Below, one piece after another: positions 33,174 to 42,660 of a stretch of DNA of 64,000 bases (the stretch's first letter is position 1; each line of letters begins with the position of its first letter). The position numbers and the translations under genes were made by a program. Source of the stretch: JAKANT01 sp035502095 (GTDB lineage Bacteria > Pseudomonadota > Gammaproteobacteria > Burkholderiales > Burkholderiaceae_F); the NCBI GenBank assembly GCA_035502095.1, contig DATJUX010000048.1:124001-188000 (forward strand). The letters are read 5' to 3'. Under the pieces are notes generated by a model. The model ran no database searches. It saw nothing but the letters and a program-made list of their open reading frames with translations, and was not told the origin of the DNA.

Positions 33174-34616
33174 ATGAGCGGACGCATGCGCAGTATCAGC
33201 CTGATCGGTGTCGGCGCGATCGCCGGGTTGGCGGTCAGCCTTGGCATCTCGGCCTATGCATTCCGCGATTCGCGTGGACCGATTCCGCTGGAGGAGATCC
33301 GCCAGTTCACCGACGTGTTCGGTGCGATCAAAGCGAACTACGTCGAACCGGTCGACGACAAGAAGCTGATCAACGAGGCGATCAGCGGCATGCTGACCGG
33401 CCTCGATCCGCATTCCTCCTTCCTCGACGCGGATGCATTCAAGGACCTTCAGGCCGGGACACAGGGCGAATTCGGCGGCCTCGGTATCGAGGTCGGCGCT
33501 GAAGACGGCGCCATCCGCGTGATCGCTCCGATCGACGACACGCCCGCCGCGCGGGCGGGCATCAAGTCCGGCGACCTGATCCTCAAGATCGACGACAAGC
33601 TCACGCGCGGCATGACGCTCACCGACGCCGTGAAGCTGATGCGCGGCAAGCCGCGCACGTCGATCTTGCTGACGATCGCGCGCAAGGGCGAAGCGAAGCC
33701 GCTCGAATTCAACCTGATGCGCGACGTGATCAAGGTTCAATCCGTGCGCGCCCGCGTCATCGAGCCCGGTTATGCCTTCGTGCGCATTTCGCAGTTCCAG
33801 GAGCGCACGGTCGAGGACATGGCGAAGCAGCTCAGCGACATGTACAAGCAGGGGCCGCTGAAAGGGATCGTGCTCGACCTGCGCAACGACCCTGGCGGCC
33901 TGCTCCACTCGGCGGTCGGCGTTTCAGCCGCGTTCCTGCCGCGTCGTGTCCTGGTCGTCTCGACCGACGGCCGGACCGAGGATGCCCGGCGCAAGTTCGT
34001 CGCCGCCCCCGAGGACTACCTGCGCGGGCGCTCGGAAGACGTGATCTCGAAGCTGCCGCCGGAAATCAAGAACGTTCCGATGGTGGTGCTGGTCAACGGG
34101 GCGAGCGCTTCGGCATCGGAAATCGTCGCCGGCGCGTTGCAGGACCACAAGCGGGCCACGCTGATCGGCACGCAGACGTTCGGCAAGGGCTCGGTGCAGA
34201 CGATCATTCCGATCGCCAACTCCGCCGATGGCCCGGCTGCGATCAAGCTGACCACAGCGCGCTACTACACGCCGAGCGGGCGTTCGATCCAGGCCAAGGG
34301 AATCACGCCTGACCTGGTGGTCGACGACACGCCGGAAGGCAATTTCGCCGGCTTCAACGTACGCGAAGCCGATCTTGCGCGGCACCTGGAGAACAAGGGT
34401 ACGGCCGCGGCCCCCGGGCCCGATGCGGCCGCGGCCGTCAATCCGACGGCCCCGGCCGCGCCCGCGGAGCGCACCGTGAATCAACAGCACCGCTATGAAT
34501 TCGGCAGTCCCGAGGACTTCCAATTGAAGCAGGCGATGAATCACCTGAAGGGCTTGCCGGTCGAGACCGCCAAGGCGCGCGAGAGCGTCGCGGCGACGGC
34601 CACGCCCGAGAAGTAG
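33174..34616 (+). CDS. ctpA: C-terminal processing peptidase (S41 family)
   Basis: Periplasmic serine protease with a PDZ domain that trims C-termini of envelope proteins. The 480-residue protein has an N-terminal membrane/signal helix (about 7-27), DPHSSFLDADAF, a PDZ domain (about 85-170, GGLGIEVGAEDGAIRV) and the S41 core: LRNDPGGLL, the catalytic serine in NGASASASEIVAG and the lysine in TQTFGKGSVQT. A Pro/Ala-rich linker precedes the tail. The start follows CAGGAGGT at 33163. Confidence 0.95.
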   Translation: MSGRMRSISLIGVGAIAGLAVSLGISAYAFRDSRGPIPLEEIRQFTDVFGAIKANYVEPVDDKKLINEAISGMLTGLDPHSSFLDADAFKDLQAGTQGEFGGLGIEVGAEDGAIRVIAPIDDTPAARAGIKSGDLILKIDDKLTRGMTLTDAVKLMRGKPRTSILLTIARKGEAKPLEFNLMRDVIKVQSVRARVIEPGYAFVRISQFQERTVEDMAKQLSDMYKQGPLKGIVLDLRNDPGGLLHSAVGVSAAFLPRRVLVVSTDGRTEDARRKFVAAPEDYLRGRSEDVISKLPPEIKNVPMVVLVNGASASASEIVAGALQDHKRATLIGTQTFGKGSVQTIIPIANSADGPAAIKLTTARYYTPSGRSIQAKGITPDLVVDDTPEGNFAGFNVREADLARHLENKGTAAAPGPDAAAAVNPTAPAAPAERTVNQQHRYEFGSPEDFQLKQAMNHLKGLPVETAKARESVAATATPEK

Positions 34617-34636
34617 CGCACCGCTTGCGCTGTGCG

Positions 34637-34666
34637 AACGCGGCCCGCCCGGGCCGCGTTGCTTTT
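34637..34666 (+). terminator. Terminator after ctpA
   Basis: A perfect 10-bp stem, AACGCGGCCC/GGGCCGCGTT with loop GCCC, is followed by GCTTTT, 20 bases after the ctpA stop. It separates the gpmA-envC-ctpA run from moeB. Confidence 0.82.
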
Positions 34667-34706
34667 GTAGCGCAGCCGGCGCATCACGATTTCCTACACT
34701 CGTCGC

Positions 34707-35465
34707 ATGGACGACCACCAGCTGCTGCGCTATTCGCGCCACATTCTCCTCAACGAGATCGGCGTCGAGGGGCAGGCACGTATCCGCGCGGCGTCGATGC
34801 TCGTGATCGGGGCCGGCGGCCTCGGGTCGCCCGCTGCCCTTTATCTTGCGGCCGCCGGTGTCGGTCGCATCGTGCTCGTCGATGGCGATATCGTCGACCT
34901 CACCAACCTGCAGCGCCAGATCCTGCATACGACCGACCGTATCGGAACGATGAAGGCGGAATCCGGCAAGCTCGCTCTAGCGGCGATCAACCCCGACGTC
35001 GAGGTGCGTGCCGTGCCGCGACGCGCGGGTGCCCAGGATCTCGCGCCCCTGGTCCGCGAGGCAAGCGTCGTGCTCGATTGCTCCGACAACTTCGCCACGC
35101 GACACGCCATCAACCGCGCGTGCGTGACGCATCATCGGCCCCTGGTCTCCGGCGCCGCGATCCGGTTCGACGGACAACTCGCGGTGTTCGACCGGCGCCG
35201 CGCGGAGGCTCCCTGCTACGAGTGTCTGTTCCCCGCCGGAGAGGCGGAAGACGAGTTGTGCTCGGTGATGGGAGTCTTTGCTCCGCTGACCGGCATCGTC
35301 GGGACCATGCAGGCGGCGGAGGCCCTCAAGCTGGTTGCGGGGGACGGCACCGGGCTTGGAGAGTCGATGCATGGGCGCCTGCTGCTGATCGACGCGCTGG
35401 CGATGCAACTGCGCACGGTCCGGGTGGCACGCGATCCCGCGTGCGTGGTCTGCGGGTCGAAGTAA
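34707..35465 (+). CDS. moeB: MoeB/ThiF family sulfur-carrier adenylyltransferase
   Basis: Activates the C-terminal glycine of a small sulfur carrier (MoaD for molybdopterin or ThiS for thiazole) as acyl-adenylate. The 252-residue protein has RYSRHILLNEIG, the nucleotide loop VIGAGGLGSPAALYLAAAGVG, NLQRQILHTTDRIG, and two zinc cysteine pairs, CYEC and CVVC. It lacks the C-terminal rhodanese domain of longer MoeZ proteins. Which carrier it serves cannot be told here. dsbB follows after 19 bases. Confidence 0.92.
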   Translation: MDDHQLLRYSRHILLNEIGVEGQARIRAASMLVIGAGGLGSPAALYLAAAGVGRIVLVDGDIVDLTNLQRQILHTTDRIGTMKAESGKLALAAINPDVEVRAVPRRAGAQDLAPLVREASVVLDCSDNFATRHAINRACVTHHRPLVSGAAIRFDGQLAVFDRRRAEAPCYECLFPAGEAEDELCSVMGVFAPLTGIVGTMQAAEALKLVAGDGTGLGESMHGRLLLIDALAMQLRTVRVARDPACVVCGSK

Positions 35466-35484
35466 TCGAGGAGTGGTGCGGCTG

Positions 35485-35997
35485 ATGCGTGATCGTCTTT
35501 CTGCTCGTTCGCTTTTCGGACTCGCCGTGGCGTTGGTGGTCGCGGCGATGGCGGCGGCACTCTATCTGCAGTACGTGGTCGGGCTGGTTCCCTGCCCACT
35601 GTGCGTCATCCAGCGGATGGCGGTCATCTCGGCCGCCGTCTTTGCGCTTCTCGCGGCGCTTGCGGGCTACCGCTCCATCCCGCGGCTGGCACTTGGCGTC
35701 TTCGCCATCGCCTGCGCGGTGGCTGGCGGTGCGGTCGCCGCCTGGCATGCCTGGCTCCTGGCCCATCCACCCGAATCGCTTGGCTGCGGCAGGCCTTTCG
35801 AGTGGTTCAGCGACGATTTTCCCCTCGTCACGTGGCTGCCCAAGCTGTTTCGCGGCGATGGCGACTGCCTTGCGGTCGATTGGACGTTCCTCGGCCTCGG
35901 TGTTCCGCACCTTTCTGCCCTGACCTTCCTGGCATTGCTCACGCTTCTGGTCACGGGCACGGTCAGGGCGTATCGCGACAGGAAGCAAGAGGCATAA
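35485..35997 (+). CDS. dsbB: Disulfide bond formation protein DsbB
   Basis: Inner-membrane quinone reductase that reoxidises DsbA. The 170-residue protein has four membrane helices, the first periplasmic pair CPLC in VGLVPCPLCVIQRM, and the second pair of single cysteines in SLGCGRPF and GDGDCLAVDW. The ATG at 35485 sits 11 bases after GAGGAG; GTGs at 35473 and 35476 are too close to it. It converges on slmA. Confidence 0.94.
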   Translation: MRDRLSARSLFGLAVALVVAAMAAALYLQYVVGLVPCPLCVIQRMAVISAAVFALLAALAGYRSIPRLALGVFAIACAVAGGAVAAWHAWLLAHPPESLGCGRPFEWFSDDFPLVTWLPKLFRGDGDCLAVDWTFLGLGVPHLSALTFLALLTLLVTGTVRAYRDRKQEA

Positions 35998-36023
35998 AAG
36001 AAAAAGGCCCGCGCCGCGCAGGC
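35996..36023 (-). terminator. Terminator of slmA (minus strand)
   Basis: On the minus strand GCCTGCG, loop CGG, CGCGGGC gives a 7-bp RNA stem with one G-U pair, followed by CTTTTTCTTTT. It lies about 80 bases beyond the slmA stop and overlaps the last base pairs of dsbB. The plus-strand stem has a mismatch and may end dsbB weakly. Confidence 0.65.
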
Positions 36024-36104
36024 TTCTTCTATCGGCGCCTGCGCGCGTCGTGGGAGCGCAAGAAGCGGGTGACCCGCCGAGACGCCGCCGGGCGGGCCGC
36101 GATG

Positions 36105-36725
36105 CTAAACAAGGAGCGGTGGCAGGTGGGCCTCGATGTTTTCCATGGGAGCCTTGCGGAACCCGGTCTTGGCGAACCGATGCCACCGTCCCACGACGAA
36201 CGCGACGACCAGTGCCGATCGGGCCGCGGCATCGAACTGCTGCGGTAGTTCGTCGCGTGAAGCGGCCATGCGGAAGCTCTGTTTGACCGAGGCTTCGATA
36301 CGATCCACGAACTGGTTCATCCGCTCCTGCAAGCGCTCGTTTTCGTTGACCAGGGCGTCGCCGATGAGTACCCGCGTCATGCCGCGGTTGGTCTGCGCGA
36401 AGTCGAGCAGCATTACCACGATGCTGCGCACCTGCTTCAGCCCCGAAGCCTCCTTGGTCGAGATGTCGTTGATGAGCCCGAAGATCGTGCTTTCGATGAA
36501 CTCGATCAGGCCCTCGTACATCTGCGCCTTGCTGGCGAAATGCCGGTACAGGGCGGCTTCCGAAACCGAAAGCTTGGCCGCCAGCGCCGCCGTGGTCACC
36601 CTCTCGCCGCGGGGATCTTCCAGCATCGTGGCCAGGGTTTGCAGGATCTGAAGCCGCCGGGCACCGGGCTTTCGGCGCCGCGAGTCGCCCGTCGGTTCGG
36701 TCGCCGCGTCAGGTTTGCCTTCCAT
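36105..36725 (-). CDS. slmA: Nucleoid occlusion factor SlmA (TetR family)
   Basis: DNA-binding division inhibitor that blocks FtsZ ring assembly over the nucleoid. The 206-residue protein has a TetR-type helix-turn-helix (VTTAALAAKLSVSEAALYRHFASKAQMYEGL) split across residues 44-76 and a C-terminal helical dimer/FtsZ-binding part including FIESTIFGLINDI and NENERLQERMNQFVDRIE, typical of SlmA/Ttk. The start MEGKPDAATEP is preceded by another possible ATG at 36737. It is near argB, as in other betaproteobacteria, with sppA and a HAD gene between. Confidence 0.9.
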   Translation of the reverse strand: MEGKPDAATEPTGDSRRRKPGARRLQILQTLATMLEDPRGERVTTAALAAKLSVSEAALYRHFASKAQMYEGLIEFIESTIFGLINDISTKEASGLKQVRSIVVMLLDFAQTNRGMTRVLIGDALVNENERLQERMNQFVDRIEASVKQSFRMAASRDELPQQFDAAARSALVVAFVVGRWHRFAKTGFRKAPMENIEAHLPPLLV

Positions 36726-36835
36726 CGCCACCGGCACTTCGATTTGGGATCGAAAATCTACCGGAATCCCGCTCGACGTGGGGGATTACTCACGCGAAAT
36801 GCCGTAGATCACGCCGCTTTGCGGCAGCCAGCTGC

Positions 36836-38695
36836 TCACCAAAGCCGGCACAGGCAGTGTGAGAACACGGTGAAGGGATTCAGCTCGCCCTTGCCGATCC
36901 AGGCAAACTCGTTTGTAACGCCGCGGCCGGTCGGGTCGATCGCCCGCCCGAGCCAGCCGAACTGCGCACCGACTTCCGACCGCACGCGCTCGGCGAGATG
37001 ACCCATGAACAAGGACAGATACCGCTCGAGGCCGCGCGGCTGGCGCTCCAGATAAAGCACGTTGTACTGGTCGCCGAGCTTGGCGCGCTCGGCGGCCCGC
37101 TCGATCGCATCCTCGAGGCCGCCCAACGTATCGACCAGGCCCCGCTCCCGGGCTTGGCGCCCGGTCCAAACCCGTCCTTGCGCGATACCTTCGACCTGCC
37201 CCTCGGTCAGGTTGCGGGACTGCGCAACGAGGCCGACGAAACGGTGATAGTTGTTGTCGATGGACGACTGCAGCAGTTCACCCACCCGCTTGTCGAGCGG
37301 GCGTCGCGGATCGCCCGCGCCCGCAAGCCAAGTCGTCGTCACCCCGCCCGTGTGTATGCCCAGCTTCTCCCACGCCTTGTCCACGTTCGGCAGGAGCGCA
37401 AACACCCCGATTGAACCCGTGATGGTTCCGGGATCGGCGAGGATCTCGTCGGACGCAGTGGCCACCCAGTAGCCGCCCGAGGCCGCGGCGTCGCCCATGG
37501 AAACCACGACGGGCTTTCCAGCCGTCCGCGTCACCTCGAGTTCGCGCCGGATCATTTCCGAGGCGAACGTCACCCCTCCCGGCGAGTCGATGCGCATGAC
37601 GAGTGCCTTGATGTGCTCGTCCTCGCGCGCGCGCCGGATCAACTCGGAGACCGTGCGCCCGCCGACGAATCCCTGCGGCGCTTCGCCGTCGACGATGTCG
37701 CCTTCCGCGACCACGACGCCCACGGCCGCGCGGCGGGTCGGTTCCGAGGCAAGCGAAAGGAGGTAGTCGGCGAGCGAAATCTGGCGGAACCCGCCCTCCT
37801 CCGCCTCCGCGGCCGCGGCGCGGCCGCGCATCAGGTCCCGCATCTCGTCCGGCGTCTTCAGACCGTCGACCAGCTTCGCGTCGACGGCGAGTTGCGCCGC
37901 GTCTCCGTTCGCGGCCTTCAGGCGCTGCGTCAACGAGTCGATCAGCTGCGCGACGCTTCCCGGCGCAAGATGGCGCGCCTGTTCGACCTCGTCGACGTAG
38001 AGCGACCAGGCGTCGTTCATCCACCGGGATTCGTCTTCGAGGGCCTCCTTGGACGGCCCGGTCGAAGTGAACGGCTCGGCGAAGCTCTTGAACTGCCCGA
38101 CGCGGAACACATTGACCGTCACGCCGAGGCGATCGAGCGCGTCGCGGTAATAGTTGCGATAGCCCCCCAGGCCGCGCAGGAGAACCGACCCCAACGGGTG
38201 CATGTACACCTCGTCGGCCTGCGCAGCGAGAAAGTACTGTGGCTGGTCGAACGAGGAGCCCCATGCAATCACCGGTTTGCCGGATTCGCGCAGCCTGCCG
38301 AGGGCCGACGCAACCTCGTGCAAGGTCGCAAGGCCCGCGCCGTCGAAATCGTCGAGCAGCAACAGGACCGAGGTGATCTTCGGGTCGTCGACCGCAGCCT
38401 CGATCGCGTCGAGCACATCGCGCAACTGCGTCTGACGTAGTCGCTCCCCGAGCAGATCCGACAGCGCCGCTTCGGTGGCGCCGCCCGTGTACTGCTCGAC
38501 GATGCGCCCCTTGATCGAGAGCACGAGAGCCGTGTCTTCCGCGACCTTCGGTTTGGTCTCTGCGAGCCAGGCGACCAGCAGCAACGCAACCAAGCCCAGG
38601 AAGATCAGATTGACGACCACCCGGCGCGTCCCGTCGATCAATCGCCACAAGAAGCCGAGCAGCCGGCGCACCGGTCCGAATCGATCGGAAGGCAT
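36836..38695 (-). CDS. sppA: Signal peptide peptidase SppA (67 kDa type, S49)
   Basis: Inner-membrane serine-lysine protease that degrades cleaved signal peptides. The 619-residue protein matches the long two-domain form. It has one membrane helix (about 25-46), a first domain holding the catalytic lysine in VGQFKSFAEPF, and a second with RIDSPGGVTFASEMI and the nucleophile serine in GDAAASGGYWVA. The last 60 residues are variable and end SHCLCRLW. It stands alone between slmA and the HAD gene. Confidence 0.95.
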   Translation of the reverse strand: MPSDRFGPVRRLLGFLWRLIDGTRRVVVNLIFLGLVALLLVAWLAETKPKVAEDTALVLSIKGRIVEQYTGGATEAALSDLLGERLRQTQLRDVLDAIEAAVDDPKITSVLLLLDDFDGAGLATLHEVASALGRLRESGKPVIAWGSSFDQPQYFLAAQADEVYMHPLGSVLLRGLGGYRNYYRDALDRLGVTVNVFRVGQFKSFAEPFTSTGPSKEALEDESRWMNDAWSLYVDEVEQARHLAPGSVAQLIDSLTQRLKAANGDAAQLAVDAKLVDGLKTPDEMRDLMRGRAAAAEAEEGGFRQISLADYLLSLASEPTRRAAVGVVVAEGDIVDGEAPQGFVGGRTVSELIRRAREDEHIKALVMRIDSPGGVTFASEMIRRELEVTRTAGKPVVVSMGDAAASGGYWVATASDEILADPGTITGSIGVFALLPNVDKAWEKLGIHTGGVTTTWLAGAGDPRRPLDKRVGELLQSSIDNNYHRFVGLVAQSRNLTEGQVEGIAQGRVWTGRQARERGLVDTLGGLEDAIERAAERAKLGDQYNVLYLERQPRGLERYLSLFMGHLAERVRSEVGAQFGWLGRAIDPTGRGVTNEFAWIGKGELNPFTVFSHCLCRLW

Positions 38696-38779
38696 TTCTG
38701 ACTCCGCGAAGGCCGGGCCTTGCCCGCACCGGCCGTTGGATTGAGATTGCGTCGCAGGAAGCTTACCCGTGCGCCACGC

Positions 38780-39457
38780 TCACCTGATGCGGTGCATGGC
38801 CCGGGGTAGCTCCTGGATCGAGGCGAGGCGCAAGTCCACGTACGCGCCTCCGCCATGCGCGGTGTCGACGCGGTGGCGTGTCACCAGCACGGTACGAAAG
38901 CCGGTTGCACGGGCAGCCTTCAGGTTCGGCAGGCTGTCCTCGACCAGAACCGCACGGCCTGCGTTGCGCCGGCCCGCGAGCCCTTCACGCGCGAGCATGT
39001 GACGCAGCATGGCCGCGGATGGCTTTGGACGCAGCACGCCGTGCACGCGCATGCGTTCGATCGCATACTGCGCCCTGAGCTGCCGGTGCAATTCGAGTTC
39101 GCGCACGATCTTGCGTGCGTACGCGTCGGGAGCATTGGTCAGCAGCACCTTCCGCCCTGGCAGACGTGCGAACAGGCGCGCGAGGCCGCGTTCCGCGCGC
39201 ACCATGCGCGCGAGGTCGAAATCGTGCGTTTCGCGCAGGAAGTGATGCGGGTCGATCGCGTGATGGCGCATTAGACCGAGCAGTGTCGCGCCGTAGCGCC
39301 GCCAGTACGTCACCCGCAGGTGGTCCGCCTCGTGCTCGTCGACTGCGAGATGGCGCACCACATAGTCGGTCATGCGCCGGTCGATCGTGCCCAGGATGGC
39401 ATGCGACGCGTCATGCAGCGTGTTGTCCAGATCGAAGAACCAGACCCGGCGCCGCAT
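38780..39457 (-). CDS. Pyrimidine 5'-nucleotidase-like HAD hydrolase
   Basis: HAD-superfamily phosphatase of the pyrimidine 5'-nucleotidase (SDT1/YjjG-like) type. The 225-residue protein begins MRRRVWFFDLDNTLHDASHA, with the nucleophile aspartate in DLDNT, then LTNAPDAYA (motif 2), LRPKPS (motif 3 lysine) and VLVEDSLPNLKAA (motif 4). Such genes recur between argB and slmA in betaproteobacteria. The substrate is inferred from family only. Confidence 0.87.
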   Translation of the reverse strand: MRRRVWFFDLDNTLHDASHAILGTIDRRMTDYVVRHLAVDEHEADHLRVTYWRRYGATLLGLMRHHAIDPHHFLRETHDFDLARMVRAERGLARLFARLPGRKVLLTNAPDAYARKIVRELELHRQLRAQYAIERMRVHGVLRPKPSAAMLRHMLAREGLAGRRNAGRAVLVEDSLPNLKAARATGFRTVLVTRHRVDTAHGGGAYVDLRLASIQELPRAMHRIR

Positions 39458-39530
39458 CAGGGAGCTCTTGCGCCAGGGGGACACCCGCGGACCGAGCGGC
39501 CGCGGTTCTCCAGCAAGGGCATCGTGTGCC

Positions 39531-40418
39531 CTAGTGCGAGCGGATCATCGTGCCGACACCGGCGTCGGTCAGGATCTCGAGCAGAAGGCAGTGGTCGACC
39601 CGGCCGTCGATGATGTGTACCGAATTGACGCCGCTGCGTGCAGCCTCGAGAGCGGACGAGATCTTCGGCAGCATGCCGCCGGAGATCGTTCCATCGGCGA
39701 ACAGTTCGTCGATCTGGCGCGCCGTGAGGCCCGTGATGAGGTGGCCGGACTTGTCGAGAACCCCGGGCGTATTGGTCAGGATGACCAGCTTCTCGGCCTT
39801 GAGGATCTCGGCGATCTTGCCGGCCACGAGATCGGCGTTGATGTTGTAGGTCTCGCCGTCCGCTCCGAAGCCGATCGGCGAGATCACCGGGATGAATGCG
39901 TCGTCCTGCAATGCCTTCACCACGGCCGGGTTGATCGTGTCGATCTCGCCGACGTGACCGATGTCGTGCGAACGGGTCGGATCGTCCTTGTCGGGCAGGC
40001 GGAGCTTGCGCGCACGGATCAGGCCGCCGTCCTTCCCCGTGAGTCCCACCGCCTGCCCGCCAAAGCGGTTGATCAGCGTAACCAGCTCGCCCTGCACTTC
40101 TCCGGCCAGCACCCACTCGACGACTTCCATGGTCTCGGCATCGGTGACGCGCATGCCCTGCACGAACGTCGACTTCTTGCCGATGCGCTCAAGTGCCTCG
40201 TCGATCTGCGGGCCGCCGCCGTGAACCACCACCGGATTCATGCCCACCAGCTTCAACATGACCACGTCGCGCGCGAAGCTCTCCTTCAGCGTCTGATCGG
40301 TCATCGCGTTGCCGCCATACTTGATGACGATCGTGCGGCCGTGAAACCGGCGGATGTAGGGCAAGGCCTCGGAGAGAATGCCGGCTTTCAGTTCGGGGGG
40401 AATCTGCGCGCGGTCCAT
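39531..40418 (-). CDS. argB: Acetylglutamate kinase ArgB
   Basis: Phosphorylates N-acetyl-L-glutamate in arginine synthesis. The 295-residue protein has the amino-acid-kinase core: IVIKYGGNAM, VVVHGGGPQIDEAL, VGLTGKDGGLI, NINADLVAGKIA and GGMLPKISSALEA. The ATG at 40418 gives a normal head (MDRAQIPPELKAGIL). The frame upstream is open but not conserved. It diverges from the HMA gene. Confidence 0.97.
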   Translation of the reverse strand: MDRAQIPPELKAGILSEALPYIRRFHGRTIVIKYGGNAMTDQTLKESFARDVVMLKLVGMNPVVVHGGGPQIDEALERIGKKSTFVQGMRVTDAETMEVVEWVLAGEVQGELVTLINRFGGQAVGLTGKDGGLIRARKLRLPDKDDPTRSHDIGHVGEIDTINPAVVKALQDDAFIPVISPIGFGADGETYNINADLVAGKIAEILKAEKLVILTNTPGVLDKSGHLITGLTARQIDELFADGTISGGMLPKISSALEAARSGVNSVHIIDGRVDHCLLLEILTDAGVGTMIRSH

Positions 40419-40513
40419 CGGCGAATGAGGAAGACGAGGCGCGCGCAGTGTATCGCGCGGCACCGGTCGCGAGCCCGGTCTTATGATGGCCCGAGAACAT
40501 CCATGGAAGCGCC

Positions 40514-40720
40514 ATGCAGCAGGTACTGCGGATTGCGGGCATGCATTGCGCCGCGTGCGTGCAGCGGGTCACGCGAGCGCTCGAGTCGCTGACACCGGCG
40601 GTGACGGTATCGCTCGATCCGCCACGGGCCGTGCTCGACGTTGCCGAGCGGCTGCCCCTGGAGCAGCTCGCGGCGGCCGTCGCGCGAGCCGGTGCCTACC
40701 AAATCGAGGCGGTGGATTGA
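40514..40720 (+). CDS. Heavy-metal-associated (HMA) domain protein
   Basis: A free-standing 68-residue HMA ferredoxin-like fold, as in CopZ-type copper chaperones. It has the metal-binding GMHCAACVQRVTRAL with cysteines at residues 12 and 15. No copper ATPase or regulator gene adjoins it, so the metal and partner are unknown. It diverges from argB by 95 bases and converges on hslU. Confidence 0.88.
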   Translation: MQQVLRIAGMHCAACVQRVTRALESLTPAVTVSLDPPRAVLDVAERLPLEQLAAAVARAGAYQIEAVD

Positions 40721-40733
40721 CGACCGCGTCGCC

Positions 40734-42059
40734 TCAGAGCACGTAGCGGGCGAGATCCTCGTTCTGCGCGAGTTCGGCGAGGCGTCCGTCGACGTACTCG
40801 GCATTGATCACGAGTTTCTCGTGGCGCCCGCTGCCGGCTTCGAACGAAACCTGCTCGAGCAGTTTTTCCATGACCGTGTACAGCCGGCGCGCGCCGATGT
40901 TCTCGGTCCTCTCGTTGACGGCAAATGCGATCTGCGCGAGGCGTGCGATGCCATCCGGCGTGAACTCCAGCGCGACGTCGTCGGTGGCGAGCAGCGCCTG
41001 ATACTGCTTGGTCAGGCAGGCGTCTGTGCTGGTGAGGATGCGCTCGAAATCCTGCGGACTCAGCGAGTCGAGCTCGACCCGGATCGGGAAGCGGCCTTGC
41101 AACTCGGGAATCAGGTCGCTCGGCTTGGCGAAATGGAACGCACCCGACGCGATGAAGAGGATGTGGTCGGTCTTGACCATGCCGTACTTGGTGTTCACCG
41201 TCGTGCCTTCGACCAGTGGCAGCAAGTCGCGTTGAACGCCCTGGCGTGACACGTCCGCGCCCTGCATCTCCGAGCGGCTCGCGATCTTGTCGAGCTCGTC
41301 GAGGAAGACGATGCCATTTTGCTCGACGTTGGCGAGCGCCTTCGCCTTCAGCTCGTCCTCGTTCACGAGCCGCGCCGCCTCCTCGTCGACCAGCACTTTT
41401 AACGCGTCGCGGATCTTCATCCTGCGCGGCCGGCGTCGCTCGCGCCCGAGGTTCTGGAACATCGACTGGATCTGCTGCGTGAGGTCCTCCATGCCCGGCG
41501 GCGCCATCACCTCCATCGAGGGCATCGGCTGCGCGACCTCGATCTCGATTTCTTTCTCGTCGAGTTCGCCCTCGCGCAGCCGCTTGCGGAACTTCTGCCT
41601 GGTCTCGCCGGCTTCGGCTCCGCGGACGTCGCTGAAGCCGAAATCGCGCGGGGGCGGAATCAGGATGTCGAGCACCCGGTCCTCGGCGGCATCCTCCGCC
41701 TTGGCGCGCACCATCCGCTTCTCGACTTCGCGCACCTGCTTGATGGCGATGTCCACCAGGTCGCGCACGATCGAGTCGACATCGCGGCCGACGTAACCGA
41801 CCTCGGTGAACTTGGTGGCCTCGACCTTGATGAACGGCGCATCGGCGAGCTTGGCCAGCCGGCGCGCGATCTCGGTCTTGCCGACCCCGGTCGGCCCGAT
41901 CATCAGGATGTTCTTCGGCGTGATTTCCGACCGCAGTGGCTCGCCCACGTTCTGGCGCCGCCATCGATTGCGCAAGGCGACCGCGACCGCCTGCTTGGCG
42001 CGATCCTGGCCGACGATGTGCTTGTTCAGCTCGTGAACGATTTCCCTGGGTGTCATCAT
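40734..42059 (-). CDS. hslU: ATP-dependent protease ATPase subunit HslU (ClpY)
   Basis: AAA+ unfoldase that feeds proteins into the HslV peptidase. The 441-residue protein has REIVHELNKHIVGQDRAK, the Walker A GPTGVGKTEIARRLA, VGYVGRDVDSIVRDL (pore loop), GIVFLDELDKIA (Walker B) and the C-terminal sensor-2 region ending ELAQNEDLARYVL, which inserts into HslV. It lies 57 bases downstream of hslV in the same heat-shock operon. Confidence 0.97.
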   Translation of the reverse strand: MMTPREIVHELNKHIVGQDRAKQAVAVALRNRWRRQNVGEPLRSEITPKNILMIGPTGVGKTEIARRLAKLADAPFIKVEATKFTEVGYVGRDVDSIVRDLVDIAIKQVREVEKRMVRAKAEDAAEDRVLDILIPPPRDFGFSDVRGAEAGETRQKFRKRLREGELDEKEIEIEVAQPMPSMEVMAPPGMEDLTQQIQSMFQNLGRERRRPRRMKIRDALKVLVDEEAARLVNEDELKAKALANVEQNGIVFLDELDKIASRSEMQGADVSRQGVQRDLLPLVEGTTVNTKYGMVKTDHILFIASGAFHFAKPSDLIPELQGRFPIRVELDSLSPQDFERILTSTDACLTKQYQALLATDDVALEFTPDGIARLAQIAFAVNERTENIGARRLYTVMEKLLEQVSFEAGSGRHEKLVINAEYVDGRLAELAQNEDLARYVL

Positions 42060-42116
42060 GGGTCTTGCATCTCCGGCAAACGGCCGCGCGGCGCGGCCGT
42101 CACGCATGAACCGCCG

Positions 42117-42653
42117 TCAGTCGATGGCTTCGATCGTGTGCGACTGGTTGGTGTAGATGCAGAGGTCACCCGCGATCGTGAGCGCCTTTTTCACGATGTC
42201 GACGGGGGCAAGTTCGGTGTTGTCCAGCAGCGCGCGCGCGGCAGCCTGCGCGTACGGGCCGCCCGATCCGATCGCGATCAGCCCGTATTCGGGCTCGAGC
42301 ACGTCGCCGTTGCCAGTGATGATCAACGAGGTTTCGCGATCCGCGACCGCCAGCATTGCCTCGAGGCGCCGCAGGATGCGATCCGTACGCCAGTCCTTGG
42401 CCAGTTCAACCGCCGAGCGCAGCAGGTTGCCCTGATGCTTCTCGAGCTTGGCCTCGAAGCGCTCGAACAACGTAAAGGCATCGGCGGTCGCGCCGGCGAA
42501 GCCGGCCAGGATGCGGTCGTGATAGAGGCGCCGCACCTTGCGCGCGCTCTGCTTGACAATGATGTTGCCCAGAGTGACCTGGCCGTCGCCGCCCATCGCG
42601 ACCCGCGCGCCGCGGCGCGCGGAAACGATGGTCGTGCCGTGAAAAGCGTCCAT
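42117..42653 (-). CDS. hslV: ATP-dependent protease peptidase subunit HslV (ClpQ)
   Basis: Proteasome-like threonine peptidase that forms a double hexamer under HslU. The 178-residue protein carries a 6-residue propeptide MDAFHG before the catalytic threonine in TTIVSARRG, then ARVAMGGDGQVTLGN, AGFAGATADAFTL and IGSGGPYAQAAARAL. There is no Shine-Dalgarno before the ATG and a sigma-32 promoter ends 7 bases upstream, so its main heat-shock mRNA is probably leaderless. No other start could yield the required propeptide. Confidence 0.97.
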   Translation of the reverse strand: MDAFHGTTIVSARRGARVAMGGDGQVTLGNIIVKQSARKVRRLYHDRILAGFAGATADAFTLFERFEAKLEKHQGNLLRSAVELAKDWRTDRILRRLEAMLAVADRETSLIITGNGDVLEPEYGLIAIGSGGPYAQAAARALLDNTELAPVDIVKKALTIAGDLCIYTNQSHTIEAID

Positions 42654-42660
42654 CGTGGGG